From: Bacteroidales bacterium | GTDB taxonomy: Bacteria; Bacteroidota; Bacteroidia; Bacteroidales; Marinilabiliaceae | Length of the DNA stretch: 42,688 bases | Direction: 5' to 3' | Assembly: GCA_024401365.1 (NCBI GenBank) | Contig: JAKSLE010000020.1 | Coordinates: 1 to 42,688, forward strand | Shown: positions 1 to 9,313 of the stretch, in pieces | How positions within the stretch are numbered: the first letter of the stretch is position 1 | How the letters are laid out: each line of letters opens with the position of its first letter | Notes under the pieces: model-generated | The model's input: the letters and a program-made list of their open reading frames with translations, nothing else | Databases searched by the model: none | What the model was told of the DNA's origin: nothing | Position numbers and translations under genes: made by a program

Positions 1-52
1 GAGCATCTGCCTTACAAGCAGAGGGTCGGCGGTTCGAATCCGTCAACGCCCA
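1..52 (+). tRNA. tRNA-Val(TAC), 3' part only
   Basis: The end of the D arm, the complete anticodon arm, the variable loop, the T arm and the 3' half of the acceptor stem are present. The anticodon stem TCTGC/GCAGA (6-10 and 18-22) closes a 7-base loop with anticodon TAC at 13-15, which reads GTA (valine). The T arm GGCGG-TTCGAAT-CCGTC (29-45) carries the standard TTCGA loop. The discriminator base is A52 and CCA is not encoded. The 5' half lies outside the window. Confidence 0.95.
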
Positions 53-56
53 CATT

Positions 57-85
57 AAGAGTCGAAGAAATTCGACTCTTTTTTT
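57..85 (+). terminator. Rho-independent terminator of the tRNA
   Basis: A perfect 10-base-pair stem, AAGAGTCGAA with TTCGACTCTT, closes a GAAA loop and is followed by a run of T. It starts 5 bases after the tRNA. Confidence 0.9.
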
Positions 86-254
86 ATTATTTTCTACCGC
101 CCCTTTCCCCTATCACTCTCTTAACACACTCTTAATACAGCCTTAATACAGACACTACACAGAGCTATACCCCAAAAACATAACTTTAATACAAATAGCA
201 ATCCCTGGCAGAGCACTAAGCACTACCAGGGATTATCCTATCTTTTTCTCCTTA
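86..254. other. Intergenic stretch with a hairpin at 200-234
   Basis: No gene is visible here. A 9-base-pair stem (AATCCCTGG at 200-208, CCAGGGATT at 226-234) lies just downstream of the minus-strand gene ending at 255. It may be that gene's terminator, although the T tract on the minus strand is poor. A short near-repeat, CTTAATACAG, occurs twice near 129-150. Confidence 0.45.
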
Positions 255-695
255 TTATCTGTCGTTATTGAGCTTGATACCTGTCATCATGATAACAAAA
301 CCAGAAGTAGCTTGGCTCTCATCCAATCTCGCCTCTACGATGCAGTCCATATAGCCATCTACCGAGAAGTCCCAATATGGAGCGTTGTCATATTCACTGT
401 TAGTAAACAACAAATTGCGATCATTGTCATAAACAGAGAAAATAACTTGTCTCTTGGATTCGTCAACATTACCAGCAGCAATACGGTAAGTCGTACCAGA
501 GAACAATGTAGCACGGAACTCTGCAACCTCATCTCCTGTCAAAAGCGCCCTGTATGGACGGTTTGTCACAAGAAATGGCTTCTGAAAATAACCTCTGCAG
601 TTACTCTCAACTGCTTCAGCCTGACCATTGACCATATTAGGAACCAAAGTACCCAATACTATCATGATTGACGCGATAATGTGTTTAATCTTCAT
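255..695 (-). CDS. Small secreted protein of unknown function
   Basis: The protein has 146 residues with a clear signal peptide: MKIKH, a hydrophobic stretch to about residue 22, and a likely cleavage after NGQ. The mature part of about 120 residues has alternating hydrophobic residues (for example VIFSVYDND, RNLLFTN, YWDFSV) suggestive of a beta-sandwich. It has one cysteine near residue 33 and one near 118. I recall similar short secreted proteins in Bacteroidetes but cannot assign a named family. The ATG at 695 immediately precedes the lysine-rich signal start, so this start is good. It lies 82 bases downstream of the activase gene on the same strand, with a strong inverted repeat between them, so co-transcription is uncertain. 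Confidence 0.8.
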   Translation of the reverse strand: MKIKHIIASIMIVLGTLVPNMVNGQAEAVESNCRGYFQKPFLVTNRPYRALLTGDEVAEFRATLFSGTTYRIAAGNVDESKRQVIFSVYDNDRNLLFTNSEYDNAPYWDFSVDGYMDCIVEARLDESQATSGFVIMMTGIKLNNDR

Positions 696-724
696 ATTCA
701 GATATGCTATAAATCATAGAATGA

Positions 725-761
725 GTATACGAGGTAAGGTTTCAAATGTTACCTCGTATAC
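725..761. repeat. Perfect 13-bp inverted repeat between two minus-strand genes
   Basis: GTATACGAGGTAA (725-737) and TTACCTCGTATAC (749-761) are exact reverse complements with an 11-base loop. On the minus strand the stem is not followed by a T run. On the plus strand it is followed by a T-rich stretch. It could stop transcription, act as mRNA processing or stabilising structure downstream of the activase gene, or be a protein-binding dyad. Confidence 0.75.
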
Positions 762-777
762 AATTATTTTTCTCTTT

Positions 778-3700
778 TTACTTCATATTGCTGATAAAGA
801 GCAATAGTCGATTGGCAATATTAGCCTCCGAAACACCTCCATCAAAATCAAGCGCAAGCATATTCAACTGTGGATAGAGCGTCTTGATTTTCTTCTCTAT
901 ACCTCGAGCCGCAATATGGTTAGCAATACATCCAAATGGCTGCAAACTTACCACATTGTTACACCCTTGCTTGATATACTGGATAGTCTCCGCTGGCAAT
1001 AGCCAACCCTCACCACTCTGTACCGACAGACAGAGTACCTCTTCCGCCCATTTAGCTATAGTACGGATATCTGGCTCTGGCTCGAAGAACTTAAACTTAC
1101 TTGCTGCTTTCTCAAACTTGTGAACTCGCTTGTAAATAAGCTTGTAGATCAAATCCATACTCCACGCTGGAAGTTTTGGATTGGTAATCTTGTTCTTTCT
1201 GTTGAATTCAACATTCACAAGGAACTTAAGGAAGAAATTGTGGAATGTAGGAGGACAAACTTCTACACCATGATCCATCAACCAGTCCGATACATGCTTG
1301 TGACTGAATGGGTTGAACTTCAAGAAAATCTCACCCGCAATACCTGCCTTAGGATATACCTTGTCGTCAACCTCTATAGCGTTGAACTCTTCTGCTGCAG
1401 TCTCGAGCAACTTGATAAGTTGCTTCGACTTCTGTGCAACAATATATGGCTTAGCCAAATCGAGATATTTCTCTCTGAGCCTCTTGGCATCTCCCTTATG
1501 TATCTCTCGTACCGCAATTGCATGGTACATAATCGATATCCAGTCTCCATAAAGAAGCGAGTTGAGGACTATAGGACCGGCCACCTTGAAATCCAAAGCA
1601 AATCCTGGATTCTCTGTCTTGTCAAGTCCCGCAAGCGAAATCACAGGTACTTGCGACATGCCGGCGTCTTGCAGAGCCTTCTTGATAAGGGCAGGATAGT
1701 TGGTAGCACGACACTGACCTAGCTGCGTAATCGTTACAGCCGTCTTATTGAGGTCGTACTTGCCACTCTGAAGCGCCTTGATAAAGTCGCCTACAATAAT
1801 AGTGGCTGGATAACATACCTCGTTGTTGGAATATTTCAAACCGAGCTCGTTACTCTCAGCATCTCCCATTGGCAATGCCACAAGGTTATATCCAATAGCC
1901 TCAAAAGCGGCTGGCAATAGTGGAGACATATATTCTGTGAAGAAAGGAGCAAGGATTGTATACCTCTCTTTATCTCCCTCTACAAAACTCTGTGGCTTAA
2001 CAAAAGGCTTAATCTCTACCTTAGAGTGCTTGTCGGTATCGTATTTCAAACTCTCAATGAGCGAACGTACACGCAACTTGAGCGAACCGATATTGTTAAC
2101 ATCATCTATCTTAAGGAGGGTCAAACTCTTACCATGACGACCAAGTATCGAACGCACCTCGTCTGTCAGGAAGGCATCAGGACCACAGCCGAATGATGTC
2201 ATCTCTACAAAATGGATATTCTGATCTTGCTCTGCTACCCATTGCGCACTATTGAGAATACGGTTTACGTACGACCACTGACGGATATGGAAGGCCTCAG
2301 GCGACTCAGAGTTGAGTTTTACAGCACCTCCTCGCGCTATCTCCTCCGTAATCACGTCTACACCCATCTTGGCTATCATATCAGCTATGTTGTGCTGTAC
2401 CAATGGGTCTGTATGATATGGTCTGCCGGCCAAAAGAATAGTCATCCTACCCTCTTTCTTGGCAGTATTGTATATCTCTGTATTCTTGGCACGCAAGCCT
2501 TCTCCCCATGCATCCCAATCTCGGATGGCCTTGGATAGTGCTCGCTTGGCAGTATCTTTCTTTATGCCTAGCGTCTTGAGGTATGCCTCAAGCTGCTTCA
2601 AGAGCAATTCATTGTTCTTAAATGCTATGATAGGCGAATCTACAGGGGTCTTAACCTCTATAGCACTGTCTACCACATCAGGATAGCCAATAATAATAGG
2701 ACAGTTGAATGAATTGTATGCATTCTCATCTTCTACTCTCTCATAAACTACTCGAGGGAAGAAAATGCGGTCTACATTCATCGTATCCAACTCATATATA
2801 TGACTGTGAACCAACTTGGCAGGGAAACAGATATTGTCCGACATCACGGAGTGTACTCCCTTTTCGTAGTTCTGATAGGTAGAAGTAGAACTCAATACCA
2901 CCTCAAATCCGCACTCTTCAAACAACGATTTCCAGAATGGATACTCCTCAAACATATTCAATACCTGAGGAATACCTATGCGCAACTTAGGCATGGCAAC
3001 TGCATTATCAGCTGTATCAAACAACGACTGATACTTATAGTCGCTCATATTCACGCCTTTGTACTTGGCATTCGCTCCGTTGGTAAATATCTTCTCACAC
3101 TTGTTGCCCGAGAAGAATTTCTGTCCAGTCTGGAATTTATATCGTGTAATCTGACACTGGTTCTCACAACCCTTACACTGCAACGAGTCTAGCTCATAGT
3201 TAGCTGCTTGCATGATATCTTCTAGTGGCCTCACTACTAGCTCACCACCCTTCGACATCTGCTCATTAGCATACAAAGCACAACCATAAGCACCCATCAA
3301 CTCAGGGATATTGTTACGATAAACTGTACGACTTGTAAGATTCTCAAAAGCTTTTACTATGGCATCATTACGCATCGTACCACCTTGAAGTACAATATTT
3401 CCTCCAAGTTCATCGTAATTCTTAATCTTCAACACCTTGAAGAGACAGTTCTTAACAACAGAATATGCCAAACCTGCCGAGATATCGCTCAAAGAGTACC
3501 CCTCACGAAGCACCTGCTTAACCTTTGAGTTCATAAACACAGTACAACGTGTTCCAAGGTCGCAAGGTGTCTGACTCTTACAAGCTTCTTGCACAAATTG
3601 CGTAATCTCACATCCAAGGGTCTGCGCAAAGGTCTCAATAAACGAACCACATCCCGACGAACACGCCTCGTTAATCTCCATTCGTGTCAAAATACCATTC

Positions 3701-5046
3701 TCAACATAGATGGCCTTCATATCCTGACCACCAATATCAAGTATAAATGACACATTTGGACAGATATTCTGTGCCGCTACGTAGTGCGCCATGGTCTCTA
3801 TCATACCATAGTTCAACGAGAACGCAGCCTTTATAAGGTCTTCTCCATAACCCGTGGAACAACCAGCAGCTATCTGCACCTTAACATTTTCAGCTTCAGC
3901 TTGCTCCTTGAGTTTATTCAATCCGATGGCAACAGCCTCTACCGGATTACCGCCATTGTGGGCATAATGCCTGAAAAGTATCTTGCCCTCAGAGTCTGTC
4001 AACACAATCTTCGTGGTAGTAGAACCGGAGTCAATACCTAAATACGCTGGCCCATTTAGCTCTTTCAGCGAACCGAACTTAATGTCGCTTTCCGATTTTT
4101 GCTGCTTCCATGCCGCATAGTCTGCCTCATCCTTAAATACAGGGGGCATCTGAACGGTATAGTTGTATTTTTTCTTCTCTATGCCTCGAGAGTCGCGCTC
4201 TACTTCCGATTCTGATAGCAATTTTGTAAGGCTCTCAACCGTATACCTCTTAGAATCGTCATACGAAATAGCTGTACCCCAGGCAGGAACATAATTTGCA
4301 TGCTCCAATTTGAGAATGTCCTTATTTATATCTAGCTGGAAATAATCAGCAATGGCTTTTCTCAACGAAGGGAGGAAGGTCAACGGTCCACCACACATCA
4401 TTACCGTAGGACGAACCTGACAACCATGACTCAATGCACTGGCAGTCTGCACAGCTACCGCACGGAAAATACTGGCTGCAATATCTTCCTTAGTAGCATT
4501 TCTAGCTATAAGGTTCTGAATATCAGTCTTCGAGAACACACCGCATCGCGATGCTATAGGATAAATAATCTTGGCATTCTTAGCCAAAGCATCCATCTCC
4601 GACACCTCAACACCCAAACAGAGTGCCATCTGATCTATGAACGCTCCCGTACCACCAGCACAGTTGCCATTCATACGAAGGTCTGTCACCACCCCATTAG
4701 AGAGGTATACAATCTTGGCATCCTCGCCACCTATATCTATAATAGTTGTAACATCAGGATGAAGCTTCTTGGTAAACTCTGTCGCTGCGACTACTTCCTG
4801 TACGAAGTTCAATCCGCAACGCTCAGCCATACCAAGACCTACACTACCTGTTACTGAAAACGTAAACTCATCCCCCTTCAATATCTCAGACATTTTCTCG
4901 AGGAAAAGCTTAACCACGGCTTGAGGATTAGCCTGGTGACGCTCATACTGAGCATATTCTAATTGGCCATCTTCTGCCAACATCACAATCTTGGCTGTAG
5001 TGGAGCCAACATCTAGACCTATTCTGTGCACTTTGTTGTCAGTCAT
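778..5046 (-). CDS. Acyl-CoA dehydratase activase fusion (double BadF/HgdC ATPase plus HgdB-like region)
   Basis: The protein has 1422 residues with two tandem ASKHA ATPase domains of the HgdC/BadF family. Domain one covers about 5-270, with phosphate loop GLDVGSTTAK and DIGGEDAK. Domain two covers about 334-595, with GIDSGSTTTK and DIGGQDMK. Each has a cysteine pair spaced 39 residues apart (C129/C168 and C462/C501), the spacing of the [4Fe-4S] ligands I recall for HgdC. A cysteine-rich linker (C624, C627, C631, C650) precedes a DUF2229-like region and then a segment resembling the 2-hydroxyacyl-CoA dehydratase D-component. The family uses ATP to drive low-potential electron transfer to radical dehydratases or reductases. 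No canonical dehydratase subunits are adjacent, so the substrate is unknown. No membrane segments are seen; the protein is cytoplasmic. Long fusions of this kind are common in Bacteroidales. Confidence 0.93.
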   Translation of the reverse strand: MTDNKVHRIGLDVGSTTAKIVMLAEDGQLEYAQYERHQANPQAVVKLFLEKMSEILKGDEFTFSVTGSVGLGMAERCGLNFVQEVVAATEFTKKLHPDVTTIIDIGGEDAKIVYLSNGVVTDLRMNGNCAGGTGAFIDQMALCLGVEVSEMDALAKNAKIIYPIASRCGVFSKTDIQNLIARNATKEDIAASIFRAVAVQTASALSHGCQVRPTVMMCGGPLTFLPSLRKAIADYFQLDINKDILKLEHANYVPAWGTAISYDDSKRYTVESLTKLLSESEVERDSRGIEKKKYNYTVQMPPVFKDEADYAAWKQQKSESDIKFGSLKELNGPAYLGIDSGSTTTKIVLTDSEGKILFRHYAHNGGNPVEAVAIGLNKLKEQAEAENVKVQIAAGCSTGYGEDLIKAAFSLNYGMIETMAHYVAAQNICPNVSFILDIGGQDMKAIYVENGILTRMEINEACSSGCGSFIETFAQTLGCEITQFVQEACKSQTPCDLGTRCTVFMNSKVKQVLREGYSLSDISAGLAYSVVKNCLFKVLKIKNYDELGGNIVLQGGTMRNDAIVKAFENLTSRTVYRNNIPELMGAYGCALYANEQMSKGGELVVRPLEDIMQAANYELDSLQCKGCENQCQITRYKFQTGQKFFSGNKCEKIFTNGANAKYKGVNMSDYKYQSLFDTADNAVAMPKLRIGIPQVLNMFEEYPFWKSLFEECGFEVVLSSTSTYQNYEKGVHSVMSDNICFPAKLVHSHIYELDTMNVDRIFFPRVVYERVEDENAYNSFNCPIIIGYPDVVDSAIEVKTPVDSPIIAFKNNELLLKQLEAYLKTLGIKKDTAKRALSKAIRDWDAWGEGLRAKNTEIYNTAKKEGRMTILLAGRPYHTDPLVQHNIADMIAKMGVDVITEEIARGGAVKLNSESPEAFHIRQWSYVNRILNSAQWVAEQDQNIHFVEMTSFGCGPDAFLTDEVRSILGRHGKSLTLLKIDDVNNIGSLKLRVRSLIESLKYDTDKHSKVEIKPFVKPQSFVEGDKERYTILAPFFTEYMSPLLPAAFEAIGYNLVALPMGDAESNELGLKYSNNEVCYPATIIVGDFIKALQSGKYDLNKTAVTITQLGQCRATNYPALIKKALQDAGMSQVPVISLAGLDKTENPGFALDFKVAGPIVLNSLLYGDWISIMYHAIAVREIHKGDAKRLREKYLDLAKPYIVAQKSKQLIKLLETAAEEFNAIEVDDKVYPKAGIAGEIFLKFNPFSHKHVSDWLMDHGVEVCPPTFHNFFLKFLVNVEFNRKNKITNPKLPAWSMDLIYKLIYKRVHKFEKAASKFKFFEPEPDIRTIAKWAEEVLCLSVQSGEGWLLPAETIQYIKQGCNNVVSLQPFGCIANHIAARGIEKKIKTLYPQLNMLALDFDGGVSEANIANRLLLFISNMK

Positions 5047-5195
5047 TAAATCTAATTCAAATAGAAAATAGTAATACGCATATTTCTCGTTTTTGTTTCC
5101 TCAAACTACCATTTTACTAAACTTATTCCCAATATTTCAACACTTCTACCTTCTTTATTCCGAAAAAATAGCACATTTACTATTGAAATAGACAC

Positions 5196-5231
5196 AAAAA
5201 GGGCAGAGAGACCATTTTGCCACCCTGCCCT
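5196..5231 (-). terminator. Terminator of ackA
   Basis: On the minus strand the stem AGGGCAG/CTGCCCT lies immediately after the ackA stop codon and is followed by a T run (the A run at 5196-5200 on the plus strand). Confidence 0.8.
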
Positions 5232-5239
5232 AAATTATC

Positions 5240-6436
5240 TTATTTCGTGAGAGCCTGTGTATCGAGGGCTATCATAAGCTCCTCATCTGTAGGTATCACA
5301 CAAACCGTAACCTTTGAATCTGGCGTAGAGATAATAGCCTCTTCACCACGAATCTCTGCATTCTTCTTGAGGTCAAGTTTAACTCCCATGAACTCAAGAC
5401 CCTTACAAGCAGCCTCACGAGCATTTTGCTTATTCTCACCTACACCACCTGTAAATACAATGATATCTACACCGCCCATAGCAGCAGCGTAAGCACCAAT
5501 GTTCTTGCGCAAACGGTAGAAGTACATCTCCTGAGCAAGTCTTGCACGGTCATCTCCAGCATCACGCAATGCCTGAATCTCACGCATGTCACTTGTCTTG
5601 CCAGATATACCGAGAAGACCCGACTTCTTGTTCATGATAGTATCCATCTCTTCAGGTGTCAACTTAGCATGCTTCATCAAGTATGGGATAATAGCTGGGT
5701 CTATCTCACCACATCGTGTACCCATCATGATACCCTCAAGTGGAGTCAAGCCCATTGTAGTATCTACACACTTGCCGTCTACAACAGCTGCATACGAACC
5801 ACCATTACCTACGTGACAGGTAATAATCTTCTTGCCTTCTGGCTTAACCCCGAGATACTCACATACTCTCTGCGATACATATCTGTGACTTGTGCCGTGG
5901 AAACCATAACGACGCACACCATACTTCTCATAGAATTCGTATGGAAGTGGGTACATATATGCATAGTCTGGCATAGTCTGATGGAAGGCTGTATCAAATA
6001 CACCTACCTGTGGAAGGTTTGGAAGCAACGCCTTAACCGCATTTACACCCTTGAGGTTTGCTGGATTATGCAATGGACCAAGGTCGTTACATGAGGCAAA
6101 AATGTCAAGTACCTCCTGCGTAAGGATGCTCGACTTTGTAATCTTCGAACCTGCATGAAGCATACGGTGACCAACGGCATCGAGCTCATCAAGTGACTTC
6201 ATCACGCCATACTCAGCGTTTGTCAATACATTGAAGATTATCTGTACACCTGCAGTATGCTCAGGAATAGGCATCTCCTCAATCTTCTTCGAGCCGTCTG
6301 GCATCGAGAACTTGATGAACGATCCTGGCATACCAATCTTCTCTATACCACCAGATGCCTTTACGGTCTGGGATGGCATATCAAAGAGTTTATATTTTAT
6401 TGAAGACGAACCGCAGTTCAAAACTAGAATATTCAT
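5240..6436 (-). CDS. ackA: Acetate kinase
   Basis: The 398-residue length is normal for the family. The protein converts acetyl phosphate and ADP to acetate and ATP, the last step of acetate fermentation, in the cytoplasm. The N-terminus MNILVLNCGSSSIKY is the first phosphate loop. Catalytic and substrate residues fall at the positions known for the Methanosarcina enzyme: R91 (GHRMLHAG), D148 (GVFDTAF), H180 (YGFHGTSH) and R241 (GTRCGEID). FTGGVGENK forms the second nucleotide-binding loop near residue 330. It lies 66 bases downstream of pta on the same strand, with a terminator after it, so the two are probably one pta-ackA operon. Confidence 0.98.
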   Translation of the reverse strand: MNILVLNCGSSSIKYKLFDMPSQTVKASGGIEKIGMPGSFIKFSMPDGSKKIEEMPIPEHTAGVQIIFNVLTNAEYGVMKSLDELDAVGHRMLHAGSKITKSSILTQEVLDIFASCNDLGPLHNPANLKGVNAVKALLPNLPQVGVFDTAFHQTMPDYAYMYPLPYEFYEKYGVRRYGFHGTSHRYVSQRVCEYLGVKPEGKKIITCHVGNGGSYAAVVDGKCVDTTMGLTPLEGIMMGTRCGEIDPAIIPYLMKHAKLTPEEMDTIMNKKSGLLGISGKTSDMREIQALRDAGDDRARLAQEMYFYRLRKNIGAYAAAMGGVDIIVFTGGVGENKQNAREAACKGLEFMGVKLDLKKNAEIRGEEAIISTPDSKVTVCVIPTDEELMIALDTQALTK

Positions 6437-6502
6437 ACTACTATACTATTTTTTCCTGCGTTGGGAGACATGCTAAATATCTCTACTGCGGGGGTTAATC
6501 TT

Positions 6503-7501
6503 TTATCCTATTGCCTGATTTGCTGTAATAGCAATCATCTTAACTATGTCGCTGACTGAGCAACCGCGACTAAGGTCGTTAACTGGAGCTGCAATGCCTT
6601 GGAGAATTGGACCGAGAGCCTCAGCACCAGACAAACGCTGAACAAGCTTGTATGCAATATTGCCAACCTCAAGTGTAGGGAATACCAATACATTAGCATG
6701 GCCTGCTATCTTGCTGCCTGGAGCTTTCTTCTCACCTACAGCAGGAACAAGAGCTGCATCTGCCTGAAGCTCACCGTCAATAGCCATATCTGGAGCCAAC
6801 TCTTGTGCAATCTTTGTAGCCTCAACTACCTTGTCTACTACCTCATGCTGTGCAGAGCCCTTTGTAGAGAAACTCAACATGGCTATACGTGGCTCAAATC
6901 CACCAAGTACACGAGCTGTAGTACCTGTAGCTACAGCTATCTCTGCCAACTGCTGTGCAGTAGGTTCTGGCGTTACAGCACAGTCCGCAAATACAAACAC
7001 TCCGTTCTCACCATACTCTGGCTTTGGAGTAAACATCAAGAACGAACCCGATACTGTCGAAATACCTGGCTTTGTCTTGATAAGCTGAAGCGCTGGACGA
7101 AGAACATCGCCTGTAGCATTGTCTGCACCTGCCACCTCTCCATCAGCCTCACCTGCCTTAATCATCAAGCATGCAAGGAAAAGCGACTTCTCAACCAATA
7201 CCCTAGCCTTCTCAGGTGTCATACCCTTAGCCTTACGAAGCTCAACGAGTTGGTCAATATACTTCTGCTTGTTTGGATTGTTTAGCGGATCAATAATTGT
7301 AGCCTTGTCAATATTTTTCAAGCCCCACTTCGCAGCATTAGCCTTAACATTGTCAATATTATCCATCAAGATAATATCTGCAAAACCTTCTGCCAAAACC
7401 TGATCAGCAGCACGGAGTGTACGCTCCTCATAACCCTCAGGAAGAACAATGCGCTTCTTATTCTGCGCAGCACGCGCCTTTAGATTCTCTACAAAATCCA
7501 T
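6503..7501 (-). CDS. pta: Phosphate acetyltransferase (short class I)
   Basis: The protein has 332 residues, the short form lacking the N-terminal regulatory domains of the enterobacterial enzyme. It converts acetyl-CoA and phosphate to acetyl phosphate and CoA. Family signatures include [16 protein letters not shown] at the start, [16 protein letters not shown] in the middle, and [10 protein letters not shown] followed by the conserved C-terminal part with [19 protein letters not shown] and GPILQG. It is the first gene of the pta-ackA unit; its product is the direct substrate of AckA. The 247-base region upstream has an exact 16-base dyad that could be an operator. Confidence 0.97.
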   Translation of the reverse strand: MDFVENLKARAAQNKKRIVLPEGYEERTLRAADQVLAEGFADIILMDNIDNVKANAAKWGLKNIDKATIIDPLNNPNKQKYIDQLVELRKAKGMTPEKARVLVEKSLFLACLMIKAGEADGEVAGADNATGDVLRPALQLIKTKPGISTVSGSFLMFTPKPEYGENGVFVFADCAVTPEPTAQQLAEIAVATGTTARVLGGFEPRIAMLSFSTKGSAQHEVVDKVVEATKIAQELAPDMAIDGELQADAALVPAVGEKKAPGSKIAGHANVLVFPTLEVGNIAYKLVQRLSGAEALGPILQGIAAPVNDLSRGCSVSDIVKMIAITANQAIG

Positions 7502-7568
7502 TTTATGTTGTATGTTTTAATTATTATCGTTTTACCGCACGCCAATATACGCAAACTGCCACAATTTG

Positions 7569-7584
7569 GTTTGTTGCAACAAAC
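7569..7584. promoter_or_regulatory. 16-bp perfect palindrome upstream of pta
   Basis: GTTTGTTGCAACAAAC is its own reverse complement and lies 68 bases upstream of the pta start codon. A neighbouring 8-base palindrome, AAACGTTT, overlaps its right edge, and a TAnnTTTG-like box (CAAAAATA on the plus strand, 7604-7611) lies just upstream. This fits a repressor or activator site for the acetate operon. The regulator is not identified. Confidence 0.45.
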
Positions 7585-7696
7585 GTTTGCGCAATACGCA
7601 TCGCAAAAATAATCAATTAAGAGATACGATAGATATCTATTAACACGTTTTATCATTCAAAAGTGAGCAGATTTTTCACCCCCTACATAAACGAAC

Positions 7697-7726
7697 AAAA
7701 AAAGGACTCCCCTCTCGGGAAGTCCT
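7697..7726 (-). terminator. Terminator of mdh
   Basis: The stem AGGACT/AGTCCT continues through one mismatch into CCC/GGG around a 4-base loop. On the minus strand it is followed by a run of seven T. It sits 23 bases after the mdh stop codon. Confidence 0.85.
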
Positions 7727-7748
7727 CAATATCTCGTAATGTACGAAA

Positions 7749-8672
7749 TTACTTTTGAAGTACAGCCATTACCTCAAGAACGTGCTTGCGTGATGTCTGG
7801 AGAAGCTCCATCTCTGCCTTGTCAAGCTTGAGCTCGAGTACCTTCTCAACACCGTTCTTGCCCAATACAACTGGTACACCAAGGTAGCAGTCATCAATGC
7901 CATACTCACCCTCGAGCTTAACACATACTGGGAATACACGCTTCTGATCCTTAACGATAGCCTCAACCATCTGTGCTGCAGCAGCACCTGGAGCATACCA
8001 TGCAGATGTACCCATGAGCTTAACGAGCTCACCACCACCTACCTTTGTACGCTCTACGATAGCGTTGAGCTTATCCATGTCGATCAACTCTGTTACAGGG
8101 ATACCACCAACTGTTGTGTAACGTGGAAGTGGAACCATTGTATCACCGTGACCACCAAGAAGAACTGCCTGAATATCCTTTACTGATACATTCAATGCCT
8201 CAGCCAAGAATGCCTTGTAACGCGCTGTATCAAGTACACCAGCCATACCAATCACCTTGTTACGTGGGAACTTAGATGTCAAGTGTGCCTGATATGTCAT
8301 TACGTCAAGTGGGTTAGATACAATAACGATAACTGCCTTAGGGCTGTACTTAACTACCTGCTCTGTAACTGACTTTACAATACCTGAGTTAACACCGATA
8401 AGGTCATCACGGCTCATACCTGGCTTACGTGGAAGACCTGATGTGATAACTACTACGTCAGAATCTGCTGTACGAGCATAGTCATTTGTTACACCTACTG
8501 TACGTGAATCGTACATTGTAATAGGAGACTTCTGGAAAATATCAAGAGCCTTACCCTCTGCAACGCCCTCCTTAATGTCGAGGAGTACAATCTCATTGGC
8601 AACCTCTCTGTATGCCAATACGTCAGCTACTGTAGCACCAACGTTACCTGCACCAACTACTGTGACTTTCAT
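7749..8672 (-). CDS. mdh: Malate dehydrogenase (NAD-dependent, LDH-like type)
   Basis: The protein has 307 residues. The Rossmann motif GAGNVG (7-12) and D32 ending the second strand (VLLDIKEG) indicate NAD rather than NADP. The active-site loop GLPRKPGMSRDDL supplies R82 and R88; arginine at the first position selects malate/oxaloacetate over lactate. N120 (VSNPLDV), R151 and the catalytic H175 (LLGGHGDTMVPLPR) are all present. In Bacteroidales this enzyme reduces oxaloacetate in the branch that leads through fumarate to succinate and propionate. It appears monocistronic, with its own terminator and a candidate promoter about 90 bases upstream. Confidence 0.98.
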   Translation of the reverse strand: MKVTVVGAGNVGATVADVLAYREVANEIVLLDIKEGVAEGKALDIFQKSPITMYDSRTVGVTNDYARTADSDVVVITSGLPRKPGMSRDDLIGVNSGIVKSVTEQVVKYSPKAVIVIVSNPLDVMTYQAHLTSKFPRNKVIGMAGVLDTARYKAFLAEALNVSVKDIQAVLLGGHGDTMVPLPRYTTVGGIPVTELIDMDKLNAIVERTKVGGGELVKLMGTSAWYAPGAAAAQMVEAIVKDQKRVFPVCVKLEGEYGIDDCYLGVPVVLGKNGVEKVLELKLDKAEMELLQTSRKHVLEVMAVLQK

Positions 8673-8761
8673 TTGTCTTAGTTTTATGTTTTATATTGTT
8701 ATCTTGCTTATTTAATTATAGCAAACCGTAACATGGTTACGTAATTCACTTAATCGGATTG

Positions 8762-8769
8762 CAAATATA
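8762..8769 (-). promoter_or_regulatory. Candidate -7 promoter box for mdh
   Basis: The minus strand reads TATATTTG, an exact match to the Bacteroidetes TAnnTTTG box, 90 bases upstream of mdh. No good TTTG is found at the expected -33 spacing. An inverted repeat CGTAAC-ATG-GTTACG lies between the box and the start codon, in the presumed leader. Confidence 0.5.
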
Positions 8770-8777
8770 CACGCTTT

Positions 8778-9284
8778 TTACCAAAAGTGTACAATTTCTT
8801 CCAAAGATTTACGACTTTTCTCTTTAGGAGCAATATTTGGATGTCCAAGGGGTATCAACATCACCGGCTCAAGGCTAGGCTTCATGCCCAAAGCTTGCGC
8901 CACCATCGCCTTGTCAAAGTGACATACCATACACGACCCTAGCCCCATATCCGTAGCTTTCAATGTTATATGGTCTGCCAAAATAGCAATGTCTATATCA
9001 GCATGATCCTTATTGTCAAATGGTCGATGCCAACTCTGATCGTGATCAGCCGCTAATACCAATACACATGGCGCAGTCTTGAACCAATCTCTAGGATATG
9101 CCTTGCAAATCTTGGCCAACCCTACCGGAAGACGCACAACAAATATCTCCCAAGGTTGCCTGTTGCATGCCGAGGGTGCCATACGCGCAACCTCTAGCAA
9201 CTCTCTTACCTGTCCATCTGTAACAGGTGTCTCAGTGTAATCTCGCACAGAGTATCGCGCAAGAACTAATTCATCAATAGTCAT
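8778..9284 (-). CDS. Nitroreductase-family FMN oxidoreductase
   Basis: The 168-residue protein is typical of small single-domain nitroreductases. The N-terminal signature RYSVRDYTETPV is followed by LLEVARMAPSACNRQPWEIFVVR, which holds the FMN-phosphate-binding arginine/serine pattern and the N-Q-P-W of this family. The C-terminal part has the ATDMGLGSCMVCHFD helix start and the PLGHPNIAPKEKSRKSLEEIV tail, also usual. It probably uses NAD(P)H to reduce nitro, quinone or flavin substrates in the cytoplasm. It lies 29 bases downstream of the phosphatase gene on the same strand and may be co-transcribed with it. The substrate cannot be deduced. Confidence 0.92.
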   Translation of the reverse strand: MTIDELVLARYSVRDYTETPVTDGQVRELLEVARMAPSACNRQPWEIFVVRLPVGLAKICKAYPRDWFKTAPCVLVLAADHDQSWHRPFDNKDHADIDIAILADHITLKATDMGLGSCMVCHFDKAMVAQALGMKPSLEPVMLIPLGHPNIAPKEKSRKSLEEIVHFW

Positions 9285-9313
9285 ATACGTATAGTGTTAA
9301 CTTTCCTTCTTTT

